Source of the DNA: Panacagrimonas sp041603235
Lineage (GTDB): Bacteria > Pseudomonadota > Gammaproteobacteria > Nevskiales > Nevskiaceae
Assembly (NCBI GenBank): GCA_041603235.1
Contig: JBFIES010000010.1
Span: forward strand, 1 to 64,000
Reading direction: 5' to 3'
DNA: 64,000 bases
In this document: positions 1 to 8,984 of the stretch, piece by piece
How the letters are laid out: every line of letters starts with the position of its first letter
How positions within the stretch are numbered: position 1 is the stretch's first letter
Made by a program: the position numbers and the translations under genes
The notes under the pieces: model-generated
What the model was told of the DNA's origin: nothing
The model's input: the letters and a program-made list of their open reading frames with translations, nothing else
Database searches by the model: none

Positions 1-302
<302 letters not shown>

Positions 303-458
303 ATAACGCTCAAGCATTCTTGTTCGTAGAAATACGGCGAGAAACGCAACAAAATAGCGTCAATCACTGAAGGCATTGAGAAGTGCTTCAGCTGTTCAAC
401 TACAAACCAAATTCGATGGAATGACGAGATTATTATTGAATCATTCTGTCAGCCAGTT

Positions 459-577
459 TGCCTGGCGACATTAGAGAGTTGGAACCACCTGTTCCCATCC
501 CGAACACAGAAGTGAAACGACTCATCGCCGATGATAGTGTGGCAGCTGCCATGTGAAAGTAGGTCATCGCCAGGCTC
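459..577 (+). rRNA. 5S ribosomal RNA
   Basis: The 5' end TGCCTGGCGA and 3' end TCGCCAGGC pair as helix I. The internal block CCGAACACAGAAGTGAAAC is the universal 5S loop region. Length of about 119 nt is normal. The 156-nt spacer after 23S holds no tRNA. This closes the rRNA operon. Confidence 0.97.
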
Positions 578-586
578 TTATATAGG

Positions 587-623
587 AACCCCGCTGAAGA
601 AATTCAGCGGGGTTTTCTTTTTT
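587..623 (+). terminator. Rho-independent terminator of the rRNA operon
   Basis: A perfect 12-bp stem (AACCCCGCTGAA / TTCAGCGGGGTT) is closed by a GAAA tetraloop and followed by a T-rich run. It lies 10 nt after the 5S rRNA, so it ends the rrn transcript. Confidence 0.95.
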
Positions 624-736
624 CCGCTGCAGTTTTATTGATTGTGAGTTAAAGCGTGCGTAACCACAGGTGACTAACAGAGTGGGAGACGCAACTCTAA
701 AGTCGGCCGATTGGAGCCGGATTGGAGGGAGTAATC

Positions 737-994
737 ATGAATGCTATGAGAGCCTTGATTTTGTCGATTGGGCTTGTCGCTGCGGGCGTTGCCTGGGCGG
801 GGCCGGTAAACGTGAACACGGCAGATGCGAAGTCGCTTGCGAAAGAGTTGACTGGGGTCGGCCCCAAGACTGCAGAGGCTATTGTTGCAGAGAGAAGCAA
901 CGGGGACTTCAAGAACGCTGGAGATCTTCAGAAGCGCGTCAAGGGCTTCGGCGCTAAAACGGCTGAGAAGAATCAAGGCAATCTGAAGTTTTAG
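737..994 (+). CDS. ComEA-like helix-hairpin-helix protein
   Basis: An 85-residue exported protein. It has an N-terminal signal peptide (residues about 1-22, ending A-W-A) and a helix-hairpin-helix repeat with VNVNTADAKSLAKEL, GVGPKTAEAIV and a second hairpin at GFGAKTAEKN. This is the compact single-domain ComEA form, found in naturally competent and many other proteobacteria, where it binds double-stranded DNA in the periplasm. The ATG at 737 is preferred over the TTG at 722 because GGAGGGA at 724-730 stands 6 nt upstream of it. The gene is a single unit between two terminators, just after the rRNA operon. A role in DNA uptake is inferred from the family; no other competence gene is in the window. 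Confidence 0.88.
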   Translation: MNAMRALILSIGLVAAGVAWAGPVNVNTADAKSLAKELTGVGPKTAEAIVAERSNGDFKNAGDLQKRVKGFGAKTAEKNQGNLKF

Positions 995-1017
995 TTTAGT
1001 GCCCTCTTGATAGCATT

Positions 1018-1044
1018 AGGGCGGACTTTGTTCCGCCCTTTTTT
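1018..1044 (+). terminator. Rho-independent terminator after the ComEA-like gene
   Basis: An 8-bp stem AGGGCGGA / TCCGCCCT with a 6-nt loop is followed by six T residues. It starts 24 nt after the stop codon. Confidence 0.9.
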
Positions 1045-1372
1045 GTTGCTTATTTTTCGTCTTCATAGGTTTGCAGCGAGAATGTCCCAGGTCCGAAAGA
1101 GTCGAGTTTTCAGTTCCTTCTTTCTTGTGGGGTGTTTGACTTGCAAGTCGGTGTTCGTCTTACAGCTATAGGCTTCTCTGTACGAGTGTTGGTCTATCCC
1201 CTGCGAACTCAGGAAATGCGCGCCAATTCCTATGGTGATTCAATGGGCGGCAGCCGGTATCCTTTTGCAGCTACTTTCCTTAGTTATGTGGCGAAGAAGG
1301 CCTGGCCCTTCAGGTGCTTGGTTCAAGTTCGTCGTTGCTTGTTGCACCCCTTTCCCCATCGTGAGCAGACTT
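1045..1372. other. Intergenic stretch upstream of the peptide-binding protein
   Basis: No gene is supported here. An open frame continues upstream of 1373 to 1232, but its translation has no family resemblance and would put the signal peptide of the binding protein in the middle of a chain. The promoter of the peptide-uptake locus should lie here; I cannot place it with confidence. Confidence 0.5.
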
Positions 1373-3007
1373 ATGCTTGATTGGCTTCGGACGACATGTT
1401 GGATATCTACCCACAAGGCGGTTTCTTCATTGTCGGTGCTGTGCCTCCTGTTTGGCACAGCAGTTCATGCAGGTGCTGGTGTTCTTCGGATGGGCAATGG
1501 GCCAGAAGTTGAGTCCCTTGATCCGCATTTGGCCGAAGGTGTGTCCGCGGCGAACATTCTGCGGGATCTTTACGAAGGGCTAATGGGAGAGGCGCCGGAC
1601 AGTTCCCTGATTCCAGGGGCTGCGCGGCGATGGACCATTTCAGAGGATTTGAAAACCTATACGTTTTTTCTGAGGGATGACGCGCGTTGGTCTAATGGCG
1701 ACCCTGTCACCGCTGATGATTTTGTCCTGGGTTTAAGACGAAGTGTGGATCCAGCAACAGGGTCGGCCTACTCACAGATTCTGTCGCCCATCCTTAATGC
1801 AGAGGATGTGATAGCCGGGAAGGCTTCTCCGGATGCGCTTGGTGTTGAAGCGGTTGATGCGCACACGCTGATGATTCGGCTGAAAGGGCCAACGCCATAT
1901 TTTCTGGGAATGTTGGTGCATTCTTCGGCATATCCCGTTCATGGTCCTAGCCTGAAGAAGTACGGGAGTGAATTTGCTCAGCCCGGCAAACTTGTCAGTA
2001 ATGGCGCTTACAAGTTGGTGGAGCGGGTCATTCAGTCTCACGTCGCGTTGGAGCGGAATCCGTATTACTGGGACAACGAGAATACCGCGATCAATCGAGT
2101 CGAATACATCAACACTGAAGATGTTAACTCCGAGTTCAAAAGATTCAGGGCGGGCGAGCTCGATTGGACTTCGAGCATCCCGGCGAGTCAGGGGGACTGG
2201 ATCAGGCGCAACATGCCCGAGGAGTATCAGGCAAATACCTACTTGGGCGTCTATTACTACGGATTCAATCTGGATCGTCCCCCATTCAAGGGAAATCCGG
2301 ACCTTCGCCGCGCGCTGAGTCTTGCTATCGACAGGAATGTCATCACTGAGAAAGTGCTTGGTTCCGGTGAAGTGCCTGCGGACTCCTGGGTCCCGCCTGG
2401 CGTCATCGGCCATGAGACATCGAAAGCACAGTGGGCAGGATGGTCGCGGGAACAACAGCTTAAGGAGGCTCGGCGCCTTTACAGAAAAGCGGGGTTTTCT
2501 GACGCTCGCCAGGCGCGGGTTGAGATCCGGTACAACACCAGTGAGGACCATAAGAAGATCGCGACGGCTATTGCCGCCATGTGGAAGCAATGGCTTGGCG
2601 TTGATGCCGTCCTGATCAATGAGGAATGGAAAGTCTATTTGCAGAATCGGCGATTACAAACCAAGACCCAAGTATTTCGTGCCGGTTGGATTGGCGATTA
2701 CAACGACGCAAACACTTTCCTGGAGATCATGCAGTCGACGCATGGTCTCAATGACACCGGGTATAACAGCGCTCAGTTTGATGAGCTGCTGGCGCGTGCC
2801 AGTGTGGAGGCCGATCCAGAGGTCCGTACCCAATTGCAGCAAGAAGCGGAGCAGGTCTTGCTCGAGGACCTTCCAGTAATTCCTATCTATTTTTACGTCA
2901 CCAAGAGACTTGTATCCCCCCGTGTTACCGGGTGGGTGGGCAACATCATGGATCATCATCAAAGTCGATTCATGAAGCTGCAGTCAGGTGCCTCCGATGC
3001 AAACTAA
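1373..3007 (+). CDS. oppA: Oligopeptide ABC transporter, periplasmic substrate-binding protein (OppA family)
   Basis: A 544-residue extracellular solute-binding protein of family 5 (SBP_bac_5). It should capture oligopeptides in the periplasm and deliver them to the permease encoded downstream. The signal peptide spans about residues 1-33 (hydrophobic LSVLCLLFGTAV, cleavage after VHA). Family hallmarks include GNGPEVESLDPHLAEG just after the signal, the WSNGDPVTADDFVLGLRR block, and ALSLAIDRNVI in the middle. The start is set at ATG 1373, which gives a proper signal peptide; its ribosome-binding site is weak. The matching permease genes begin at 5291, after an inserted secreted protease gene, which is an unusual arrangement. 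Substrate could be a narrower peptide class; sequence alone does not tell. Confidence 0.9.
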   Translation: MLDWLRTTCWISTHKAVSSLSVLCLLFGTAVHAGAGVLRMGNGPEVESLDPHLAEGVSAANILRDLYEGLMGEAPDSSLIPGAARRWTISEDLKTYTFFLRDDARWSNGDPVTADDFVLGLRRSVDPATGSAYSQILSPILNAEDVIAGKASPDALGVEAVDAHTLMIRLKGPTPYFLGMLVHSSAYPVHGPSLKKYGSEFAQPGKLVSNGAYKLVERVIQSHVALERNPYYWDNENTAINRVEYINTEDVNSEFKRFRAGELDWTSSIPASQGDWIRRNMPEEYQANTYLGVYYYGFNLDRPPFKGNPDLRRALSLAIDRNVITEKVLGSGEVPADSWVPPGVIGHETSKAQWAGWSREQQLKEARRLYRKAGFSDARQARVEIRYNTSEDHKKIATAIAAMWKQWLGVDAVLINEEWKVYLQNRRLQTKTQVFRAGWIGDYNDANTFLEIMQSTHGLNDTGYNSAQFDELLARASVEADPEVRTQLQQEAEQVLLEDLPVIPIYFYVTKRLVSPRVTGWVGNIMDHHQSRFMKLQSGASDAN

Positions 3008-3329
3008 GATCGAGGTTTGTCATTATGTGCAGCGGACCGTCAGTCTGAGCCCACACTTGCAAGTTTCCCCAACGCGCCATTCGAATGCGTAAGCTGCGGA
3101 AAAGGCGGAAGTTTATTAGCTTCGCTTCTGGCGCTATGACATGGCCTGCAACATGCCATATCAGTTCCCAAGCCTGAGGCAATGCACGATCGAGAGAAGG
3201 CTATGGGTGCCCAGGCAAGCCTTCAATGGAACCCTATAAGGGGCCGACGTCGTGTGGGCAGTAGTTTGGTTGATCGCTAGAAATTAGAAAAGTGGCGTCA
3301 ATATCGGCGCAATAATTCGTGGATAAGGG
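3008..3329. other. Intergenic stretch before the protease gene
   Basis: A 322-bp gap with no supported gene and no clear terminator after the binding-protein gene. It may carry a separate promoter for the protease. GGATAAGGG at 3321-3329 is the likely ribosome-binding region of that gene. Confidence 0.5.
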
Positions 3330-5159
3330 ATGATGATTAAAAAACATGCATTGGCTGCTGCGCTTGCAGCAGCGGCCCAGCTTGCGGCTGTGACTCCAGC
3401 CTCGGCTCAAGGTGGATTGATCGGAGGCGTCCTGGAATCGGCCTTGATTCAGGATCAATACATTGTCCAGCTGAGCAAGGGCGGCGATGCCACGGCTGGA
3501 GTGCTGGAGCTTGCTCAGCAGATATTGCTCGGTGTCGGTGGCGGCGAACTGGTTCATGTCTATGAACACGCGTTGCGCGGTTTTACCGTGCGTCTCTCAC
3601 CGTTGCAGGCGACGCTGTTGTCACTGAACCCTTTGGTCGAGCTTGTAGAACAGGATCAACTTGTTTCCGCGATTGCCACTCAGGCGAATGCCACTTGGGG
3701 CCTGGATCGGTCCGACGAGCGAAACAAGTCCCTCGATGGTCGTTACAACTACCCGAATCACGGTGGCCAGGGTGTGCACGTCTACGTGATAGATACTGGT
3801 GTGAACCCTGATCATGCCGACTTTGGTGGTCGCGTCCAATCTGGACGTAACTTTGTCAGCAGTGGCGGTTTTCTGTTTGGTGGCGGCTCGGTAGACCCCA
3901 ATGACTGGGGTGATTGCAATGGACACGGAACGCATGTCGCCAGTACCGCTGCGGGTGAGGTCTACGGCGTTGCCAAGCAGGCGACAGTTCATGCCGTTCG
4001 TGTACTGAATTGCAGCGGATCAGGTGCTAATTCTGGCGTCATCGCTGGTGTGGACTGGGTTGCTGCAAACGCCGTCGCACCGGCTGTCGCCAACATGTCA
4101 TTGGGCGGATCAAATTCCACTGCGCTAGACAACGCTGTGGGCAGTGCAATTGATGCGGGCATCACCTTTGTCGTTGCAGCAGGCAACGACAACTTGAATG
4201 CTTGCAACGGCTCTCCTAACCGCGTGCCTGCTGCAATTACAGTCGGCGCTACAACTAACGCCGATGCCAAGGCCTCCTACTCGAACTATGGTTCCTGTCT
4301 GGACATCTGGGCGCCCGGCTCGAATATCACTGCTGCCAGCTACAGCAACAATACCGGTACACGGGTGCTTTCCGGCACATCAATGGCAAGTCCGCATGTC
4401 GCCGGTGCTGCTGCACTGGTTCTGGGGCGCGGCACCAACCCAACGCCTGCACAGTTGCGGGACATCCTGGTGGGTGAAGCCACTGCAAATGTGCTCACCG
4501 GAAACCTGGGCTCGGGCTCTCCCAATCGACTGATGTATGTCAGCAGTGGGGGCGGTAGCTCACCAGTTGATAACGCTCCCACCGCCGCATTCAGTTTCAC
4601 TTGCAATGATCTCGATTGCAGCTTCAATGCTGGCGCGTCGTCTGACGACAAGGGCATCGCCGCTTATAGCTGGTCATTCGGCGACGGCAGCAATGGTAAT
4701 GGCTCGGTCCTCAGCCACAGCTACAGTGCTGCCGGCAGCTATAACGTGACATTGACCGTGACGGACACGGTGAGCCAGACCGATAGTGAGTCCAAAACAG
4801 TTAGTGTTGTGGCGCCTGATGAGGGTGGCGGTTCGCCCTGCTCAGATTGCTCGCAGGTCAGTGGGTCGCTTTCCAGCGGCGCGACGACATACAGCCCATC
4901 GAGCTCTGGCTTTGGCAGTAACGGTGGCCAGTTCCAGGCATTTCTGCGTGGTCCGGCCAATGCCGACTTTGATCTCTATCTCGAGCGCTACTCCCCCGGA
5001 TTCCTGTTTTTTGCAGGCAGCTGGAGCGTCGTGGCGCAGTCCTCAGGAAACGGTGCGAGTGAAGATGTTGTCTACAACGGCAATTCTGGTACCTATCGCT
5101 GGCGCTTGCGTTCGCAGAGCGGCTCCGGTGCTTACACGTTCTATTTCAAGAACCCCTAG
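3330..5159 (+). CDS. Secreted subtilisin-like serine protease (S8, proteinase K type) with PKD and PPC-like domains
   Basis: A 609-residue secreted endopeptidase. Order of parts: signal peptide about 1-27 (ends ASAQ); I9-type inhibitor propeptide about 41-112 (DQYIVQLSKG to LVELVEQDQ); S8 catalytic domain about 120-400; PKD domain about 415-495; C-terminal prepeptidase-like beta domain about 505-606. The catalytic triad is visible: Asp155 in VIDTG, His199 in GHGTH, Ser351 in GTSMASPH, with oxyanion Asn286 in AAGND. ATG 3333 is an alternative start with slightly better Shine-Dalgarno spacing. The gene lies inside a peptide-uptake locus, between the binding protein and the permease genes, so it probably makes the peptides that the transporter imports. 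A terminator follows. Family assignment is very sure; the coupling to uptake is inference. Confidence 0.96.
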   Translation: MMIKKHALAAALAAAAQLAAVTPASAQGGLIGGVLESALIQDQYIVQLSKGGDATAGVLELAQQILLGVGGGELVHVYEHALRGFTVRLSPLQATLLSLNPLVELVEQDQLVSAIATQANATWGLDRSDERNKSLDGRYNYPNHGGQGVHVYVIDTGVNPDHADFGGRVQSGRNFVSSGGFLFGGGSVDPNDWGDCNGHGTHVASTAAGEVYGVAKQATVHAVRVLNCSGSGANSGVIAGVDWVAANAVAPAVANMSLGGSNSTALDNAVGSAIDAGITFVVAAGNDNLNACNGSPNRVPAAITVGATTNADAKASYSNYGSCLDIWAPGSNITAASYSNNTGTRVLSGTSMASPHVAGAAALVLGRGTNPTPAQLRDILVGEATANVLTGNLGSGSPNRLMYVSSGGGSSPVDNAPTAAFSFTCNDLDCSFNAGASSDDKGIAAYSWSFGDGSNGNGSVLSHSYSAAGSYNVTLTVTDTVSQTDSESKTVSVVAPDEGGGSPCSDCSQVSGSLSSGATTYSPSSSGFGSNGGQFQAFLRGPANADFDLYLERYSPGFLFFAGSWSVVAQSSGNGASEDVVYNGNSGTYRWRLRSQSGSGAYTFYFKNP

Positions 5160-5182
5160 CTTCAGAAAAGCCTGAAACGCCG

Positions 5183-5217
5183 AGGCGGGACCACTGAGGT
5201 GGCCCCGCCTTTTTCTT
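5183..5217 (+). terminator. Rho-independent terminator after the protease gene
   Basis: AGGCGGGACCAC pairs with GTGGCCCCGCCT with one internal mismatch, followed by TTTTTCTTT. It separates the protease transcript from the permease genes, which therefore need their own promoter between 5218 and 5290 or depend on read-through. Confidence 0.88.
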
Positions 5218-5290
5218 TGGATTCGTTCAATTTGATTGACGCCACGCCGTGAGGTGGCGATGCTTGGCCCGATCAAATTTCGAATACACA

Positions 5291-6214
5291 ATGCTCCGCC
5301 TCGCACTGTCCCGGCTCGCTGCCGCCATCCCTACATTGTTCCTGTTGATCGCGCTCGCGTTCTTCATGATGCGTGCAGCGCCGGGCGGGCCATTTGATAC
5401 GGAGCGCTCGCTACCACCTGAAGTGCTGGCGCAGCTGGAGCAGGCGTATCACCTTGATGAGCCGCTCTGGCAACAGTTGGCCCGCTACATGGGCGGCGTG
5501 CTTCGCGGCGACCTCGGACCTTCGTATCAATACAGCGATTACAGCGTCAATGAATTGATCATGCAGGGCTTGCCAGTTTCCCTGCGGGTTGGCGGGGGCG
5601 CCATGCTGCTTGCGCTGCTGGTCGGCACCCTTGCTGGAGTTATTGCGGCCCTCAGGCAGAATCATTTCATTGATCACGCGGTCATGACACTGGCCATGAC
5701 AGGCATGTCGATTCCGGTTTTCGTGGTGGCACCGTTGCTGATCCTGCTGTTTGCCGTGACCCTGGGGATGCTGCCGGCTGGCGGTTGGCAGAACGGCAGC
5801 CTCCGTGAACTGGTCCTGCCAGTCGTGGCATTGTCATTACCCCAGATCGCCATCATTGCCCGTCTCACCCGCGGGTCCATGATCGAGGTACTGAACTCCA
5901 ACTACATCAGAACTGCGCGGGCCAAGGGCTTGACCACGCGCGCCGTAGTGATGCGCCATGCATTGCGTCCCGCAATGTTGCCAGTGCTGAGTTATCTCGG
6001 CCCGGCTGCGGCCGGCATCATTACGGGCTCTGTTGTCATCGAGCAGATATTTGGTATTCCGGGTATCGGGCGCTACTTTGTTCAAGCGGCCCTTAATCGG
6101 GACTACACCTTGGTCATGGGCGTGGTCGTGTTCTACGGGAGCCTGATCATCGTCTTCAATTTTCTGGTGGATCTGCTCTACGGCGTACTTGATCCCCGCG
6201 TAGGCAAATCATGA
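5291..6214 (+). CDS. oppB: Oligopeptide ABC transporter permease OppB
   Basis: A 307-residue inner-membrane permease, the usual OppB/DppB length. The N-terminus MLRLALSRLAAAIPTLFLL is the standard first transmembrane helix, followed by the large periplasmic loop with DEPLWQQLARYMGGVLRGDLG. The cytoplasmic coupling (EAA) loop is RTARAKGLTTRAVVMRHALR, near residues 210-230. It pairs with OppC to form the membrane channel. ATG 5291 is chosen over an upstream in-frame ATG because it gives the canonical N-terminus. The next gene overlaps by 4 nt (ATGA), so oppB, oppC and oppD are translationally coupled. Confidence 0.95.
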   Translation: MLRLALSRLAAAIPTLFLLIALAFFMMRAAPGGPFDTERSLPPEVLAQLEQAYHLDEPLWQQLARYMGGVLRGDLGPSYQYSDYSVNELIMQGLPVSLRVGGGAMLLALLVGTLAGVIAALRQNHFIDHAVMTLAMTGMSIPVFVVAPLLILLFAVTLGMLPAGGWQNGSLRELVLPVVALSLPQIAIIARLTRGSMIEVLNSNYIRTARAKGLTTRAVVMRHALRPAMLPVLSYLGPAAAGIITGSVVIEQIFGIPGIGRYFVQAALNRDYTLVMGVVVFYGSLIIVFNFLVDLLYGVLDPRVGKS

Positions 6215-7113
6215 AACCCATGAAGGGCATGCCCGAAGTTCTGACCGACCCGACGGCGATCAAGGGGCGCAGTCTCTGGGCCGATGCCAGGGCGCGTCTC
6301 TTTGCCAATCGCGCGGCGATGCTGTCGCTGTTTGTCCTGAGCTGCATGGTTTTGCTGATCCTGCTGGGCCCGCTATTCAGCCCCTGGGCCTATGACTACA
6401 TCGATTTTGATGGCGAGTGGAAGTCGCCACCGCAGATGGAAGGCATGCACTTCTTCGGCACCGATAATCTGGGCAGAGACCTGTTTGTACGCACGCTTGT
6501 TGGAGGGCGTATCTCACTCATGGTCGGCGTGGTGGCAACCTTTGTTTCCTTGCTGATCGGCGTTGTTTATGGCGCAACGGCGGGGTTCATAGGTGGCAGG
6601 GTGGACGGCATCATGATGCGCATTGTCGACATCCTGTACGCGATGCCCTTCATGTTTCTGGTGATCCTGCTGATGGTTTTGTTTGGCCGGCACCTGATCC
6701 TGATATTTGTTGCCATTGGAGCCATCAACTGGCTCGATATGGCGCGCATTGTGCGCGGACAGACACTGGCCTTGCGCAACAGAGAATTCATCATGGCAGC
6801 GCGCGCTTCAGGGGTCAGTAACGCGAGAATCGTTCGTCGGCATATCGTTCCCAATCTGCTGGGCGTGGTGGCGGTTTACGTCACGCTGACCATTCCACAG
6901 GTGATCTTGGTGGAATCCTTTCTGAGCTTTTTGGGTTTGGGGGTGCAGGAGCCCGCGACGAGCTGGGGCGCATTGGTGAACGATGGCGCCCGGGATATGG
7001 AAGCCACCCCCTGGGCTTTGGCCTTTCCAGCCGGGTTCCTGGCGCTGACCCTGTTCTGCTTCAATTTTCTTGGCGATGGATTGCGTGACGCACTGGATCC
7101 CAAAGATCGATGA
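6211..7113 (+). CDS. oppC: Oligopeptide ABC transporter permease OppC
   Basis: A 300-residue second permease subunit. It has the N-terminal OppC_N segment with one membrane helix (LSLFVLSCMVLLILLGPLF), then HFFGTDNLGRDLFVR, a hallmark of DppC/OppC proteins, and five further helices. The EAA loop is MAARASGVSNARIVRRHIVP. The C-terminus GDGLRDALDPKDR is also typical. It overlaps oppB and oppD by 4 nt at each end. Confidence 0.96.
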   Translation: MKPMKGMPEVLTDPTAIKGRSLWADARARLFANRAAMLSLFVLSCMVLLILLGPLFSPWAYDYIDFDGEWKSPPQMEGMHFFGTDNLGRDLFVRTLVGGRISLMVGVVATFVSLLIGVVYGATAGFIGGRVDGIMMRIVDILYAMPFMFLVILLMVLFGRHLILIFVAIGAINWLDMARIVRGQTLALRNREFIMAARASGVSNARIVRRHIVPNLLGVVAVYVTLTIPQVILVESFLSFLGLGVQEPATSWGALVNDGARDMEATPWALAFPAGFLALTLFCFNFLGDGLRDALDPKDR

Positions 7114-8084
7114 GTGATCCCGCTGACAGTATGCTGCTTGATGTACGCGATCTGAGCGTTGAATTCAAAACGCCTGACGGCTCGCTGCGGGCGGTAGATC
7201 AGCTGTCCTTCCAGCTCAACGCTGGTGCCACGCTGGGCATCGTCGGCGAGTCTGGCGCTGGCAAATCGCAGACGGCTCTGGCAATCCTGGGATTGCTGGC
7301 ACGCAATGCCAAGGTCTCCGGTTCCATAAGATTTGAAGGTAGCGAACTGCTCGGGCTACGCGAATCAAAGTTGGCGAAGCTGCGCGGAAATCGCATCGCC
7401 ATGGTGTTCCAGGACCCGATGACCTGCCTCAATCCTTATTTGCGGATCGAGATGCAGATCGGTGAGGTTCTTGAACGGCATCGAGGATCTTCGCGCAGTG
7501 CCGCTCGTGCCGAGAGTCTGCGCTTGCTGCAGGCCGTCCAGATTGCAGATGCTGCTTCGAAGATGCGCTGTTTCCCGTTCGAACTCAGTGGAGGCCAGCG
7601 TCAGCGGGTCATGATTGCAATGGCGCTGGCCTGTCGGCCTGCACTCTTGCTCGCAGACGAGCCGACTACAGCCTTGGACGTCACGGTTCAGGCGCAAATA
7701 CTCGATCTTTTCTCGCAACTGCGCCGCGACTTCCAGGTCGCCATGATTCTGATTACCCATGATCTGGGTGTGGTCTCAGAAGTCTGTGACCACACCCTCG
7801 TGATGTATGCCGGTCGCAGCGTCGAGTCGGGTACAACAAAAGATCTGCTTGAGACGCCAGCGCATCCGTATTCGCGTGCCCTGCTCGAGGCCCGCCCACG
7901 GATCGATACCCCCATCGAAGAGCGTCTTCTCGCCCTGCCAGGTCAGCCACCTGATCTGATGAATTTGCCCTCCGGCTGTGCATTCGCGCCACGCTGTTCA
8001 ATTGTGCAAACAGAATGTGAAGCCGCGATACCGGAATTGCGGGAAATCGATGCCGGGCGCCAGGTTGCATGTCGCCGCGCCTGA
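7110..8084 (+). CDS. oppD: Oligopeptide ABC transporter ATP-binding protein OppD
   Basis: A 324-residue ATPase that powers the OppBC channel. Visible motifs: Walker A GESGAGKS at 46-53, Q-loop MVFQDP, ABC signature LSGGQRQRV, Walker B LLLADEP and switch histidine ITHD. The C-terminal oligopeptide-specific extension has HPYSRALLEARP and GCAFAPRC with nearby cysteines, which in this family can hold an iron-sulfur cluster. Normal loci have a second ATPase gene, oppF, next. Here the TetR gene on the other strand begins 7 nt after the stop. OppD must therefore act as a homodimer or pair with an OppF encoded elsewhere. Confidence 0.95.
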   Translation: MSDPADSMLLDVRDLSVEFKTPDGSLRAVDQLSFQLNAGATLGIVGESGAGKSQTALAILGLLARNAKVSGSIRFEGSELLGLRESKLAKLRGNRIAMVFQDPMTCLNPYLRIEMQIGEVLERHRGSSRSAARAESLRLLQAVQIADAASKMRCFPFELSGGQRQRVMIAMALACRPALLLADEPTTALDVTVQAQILDLFSQLRRDFQVAMILITHDLGVVSEVCDHTLVMYAGRSVESGTTKDLLETPAHPYSRALLEARPRIDTPIEERLLALPGQPPDLMNLPSGCAFAPRCSIVQTECEAAIPELREIDAGRQVACRRA

Positions 8085-8091
8085 CGGATCC

Positions 8092-8808
8092 TCAGCGGTT
8101 GTCCCAGTCGGGTGGTTTGGGCGGCGAACTGCGAACGCCGCGACGGGCCTTGATCTGGCTTGCCATGAGGCGTGCCCATACCGCCATCTGATTGCGCAGA
8201 TCAATCGTGCCGCCAGTGGTTGTGCGGCTTGCTGCCCAACCGCTCATGAGACAGTGCATCATCACGAACAGGTCGTGAGGGGATTCGGATTTGCTGCCTC
8301 GCGGCTGAAAATAGTGGGCGATGGCGCCTTCCACGGTTCGCAAGGTGCTGACGGAAAGCTTCTGCATGTTCTGTGCAAGTTCCGGGTCATGGCGCGCCGC
8401 CACCATCAGCTCCAGATAGGCACCAAACTGGCGTGTGCCATACATCTCCTCCCATGCGCCGTCGACAATCGCGACGAGGCGGTCTTCGTCTTCGGCTATC
8501 TCTAGGAGCATGTCGCCCAGGACGCGATAGGCGCGCCGCATCAGGTGCTCAGCTGTCTCCAGAATCAGGGAATTCTTATTCGGGAAATGATGGAGCTGAG
8601 CGCCCCGAGTGACCCCGGCGCGACGCACGATTGAGCTGACTGTGGTTGCCGAATAGCCCTCTTCAGACAGTGAACTCAGGGTGGCCTTGATCAGGCGGCT
8701 GCGCATGGCGGAGGTGCGTTCGCTTTGCGTGCGCCTGCCACCTTTGTTCTGAGTCACCGTACGACTCACTTTGGAGGGTGCTTTTTTTGCTTTTGCGGGG
8801 CTCGCCAT
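8092..8808 (-). CDS. TetR/AcrR family transcriptional regulator
   Basis: A 238-residue regulator. After a basic leader (residues 1-30) comes the TetR DNA-binding domain, about 35-80: LIKATLSSLSEEGYSATTVSSIVRRAGVTRGAQLHHFPNK, ending in the typical helix 4 and NSLILETAEHLM. The ligand-binding half is not assignable. ATG 8808 was chosen because the frame upstream of it runs through the operator-like palindrome at 8873-8898. The gene is divergent from an acyl-CoA dehydrogenase, so it probably represses that gene and itself; an acyl-CoA or related lipid is the likely inducer. That is inference from context. Confidence 0.9.
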   Translation of the reverse strand: MASPAKAKKAPSKVSRTVTQNKGGRRTQSERTSAMRSRLIKATLSSLSEEGYSATTVSSIVRRAGVTRGAQLHHFPNKNSLILETAEHLMRRAYRVLGDMLLEIAEDEDRLVAIVDGAWEEMYGTRQFGAYLELMVAARHDPELAQNMQKLSVSTLRTVEGAIAHYFQPRGSKSESPHDLFVMMHCLMSGWAASRTTTGGTIDLRNQMAVWARLMASQIKARRGVRSSPPKPPDWDNR

Positions 8809-8872
8809 CGTGAGGTGTCGATGAGTGAATGGTTGATCCAGCGCCGAGCGAACTGCATCAGATCGAGGCATG

Positions 8873-8898
8873 TTACATACAGTACGTAATGTATGTAA
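8873..8898. promoter_or_regulatory. 26-bp near-perfect palindrome, likely TetR operator
   Basis: TTACATACA and TGTATGTAA form perfect 9-bp arms around a central TACGTA, with one unmatched pair (G8882/A8889). It lies between the divergent TetR gene and the acyl-CoA dehydrogenase gene, where an autoregulating repressor would bind. A related sequence occurs at 18758-18783 upstream of the DUF1329 gene. Confidence 0.75.
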
Positions 8899-8984
8899 GT
8901 ATTGATCCCCTGTTATTGCATCCATCTGCGGTTCGAGACGGCCTGTCTCGCCTCAGTCAAATTCCTCGTTTCCGGAGCCCTCCC

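Noticed and set aside
670..957. Overlapping 95-codon frame across the ComEA-like gene
   Set aside because: Out of frame with the helix-hairpin-helix protein, no ribosome-binding site and no recognisable features.
1772..2590. 272-codon minus-strand frame
   Set aside because: Antisense to the peptide-binding protein gene; low-complexity shadow.
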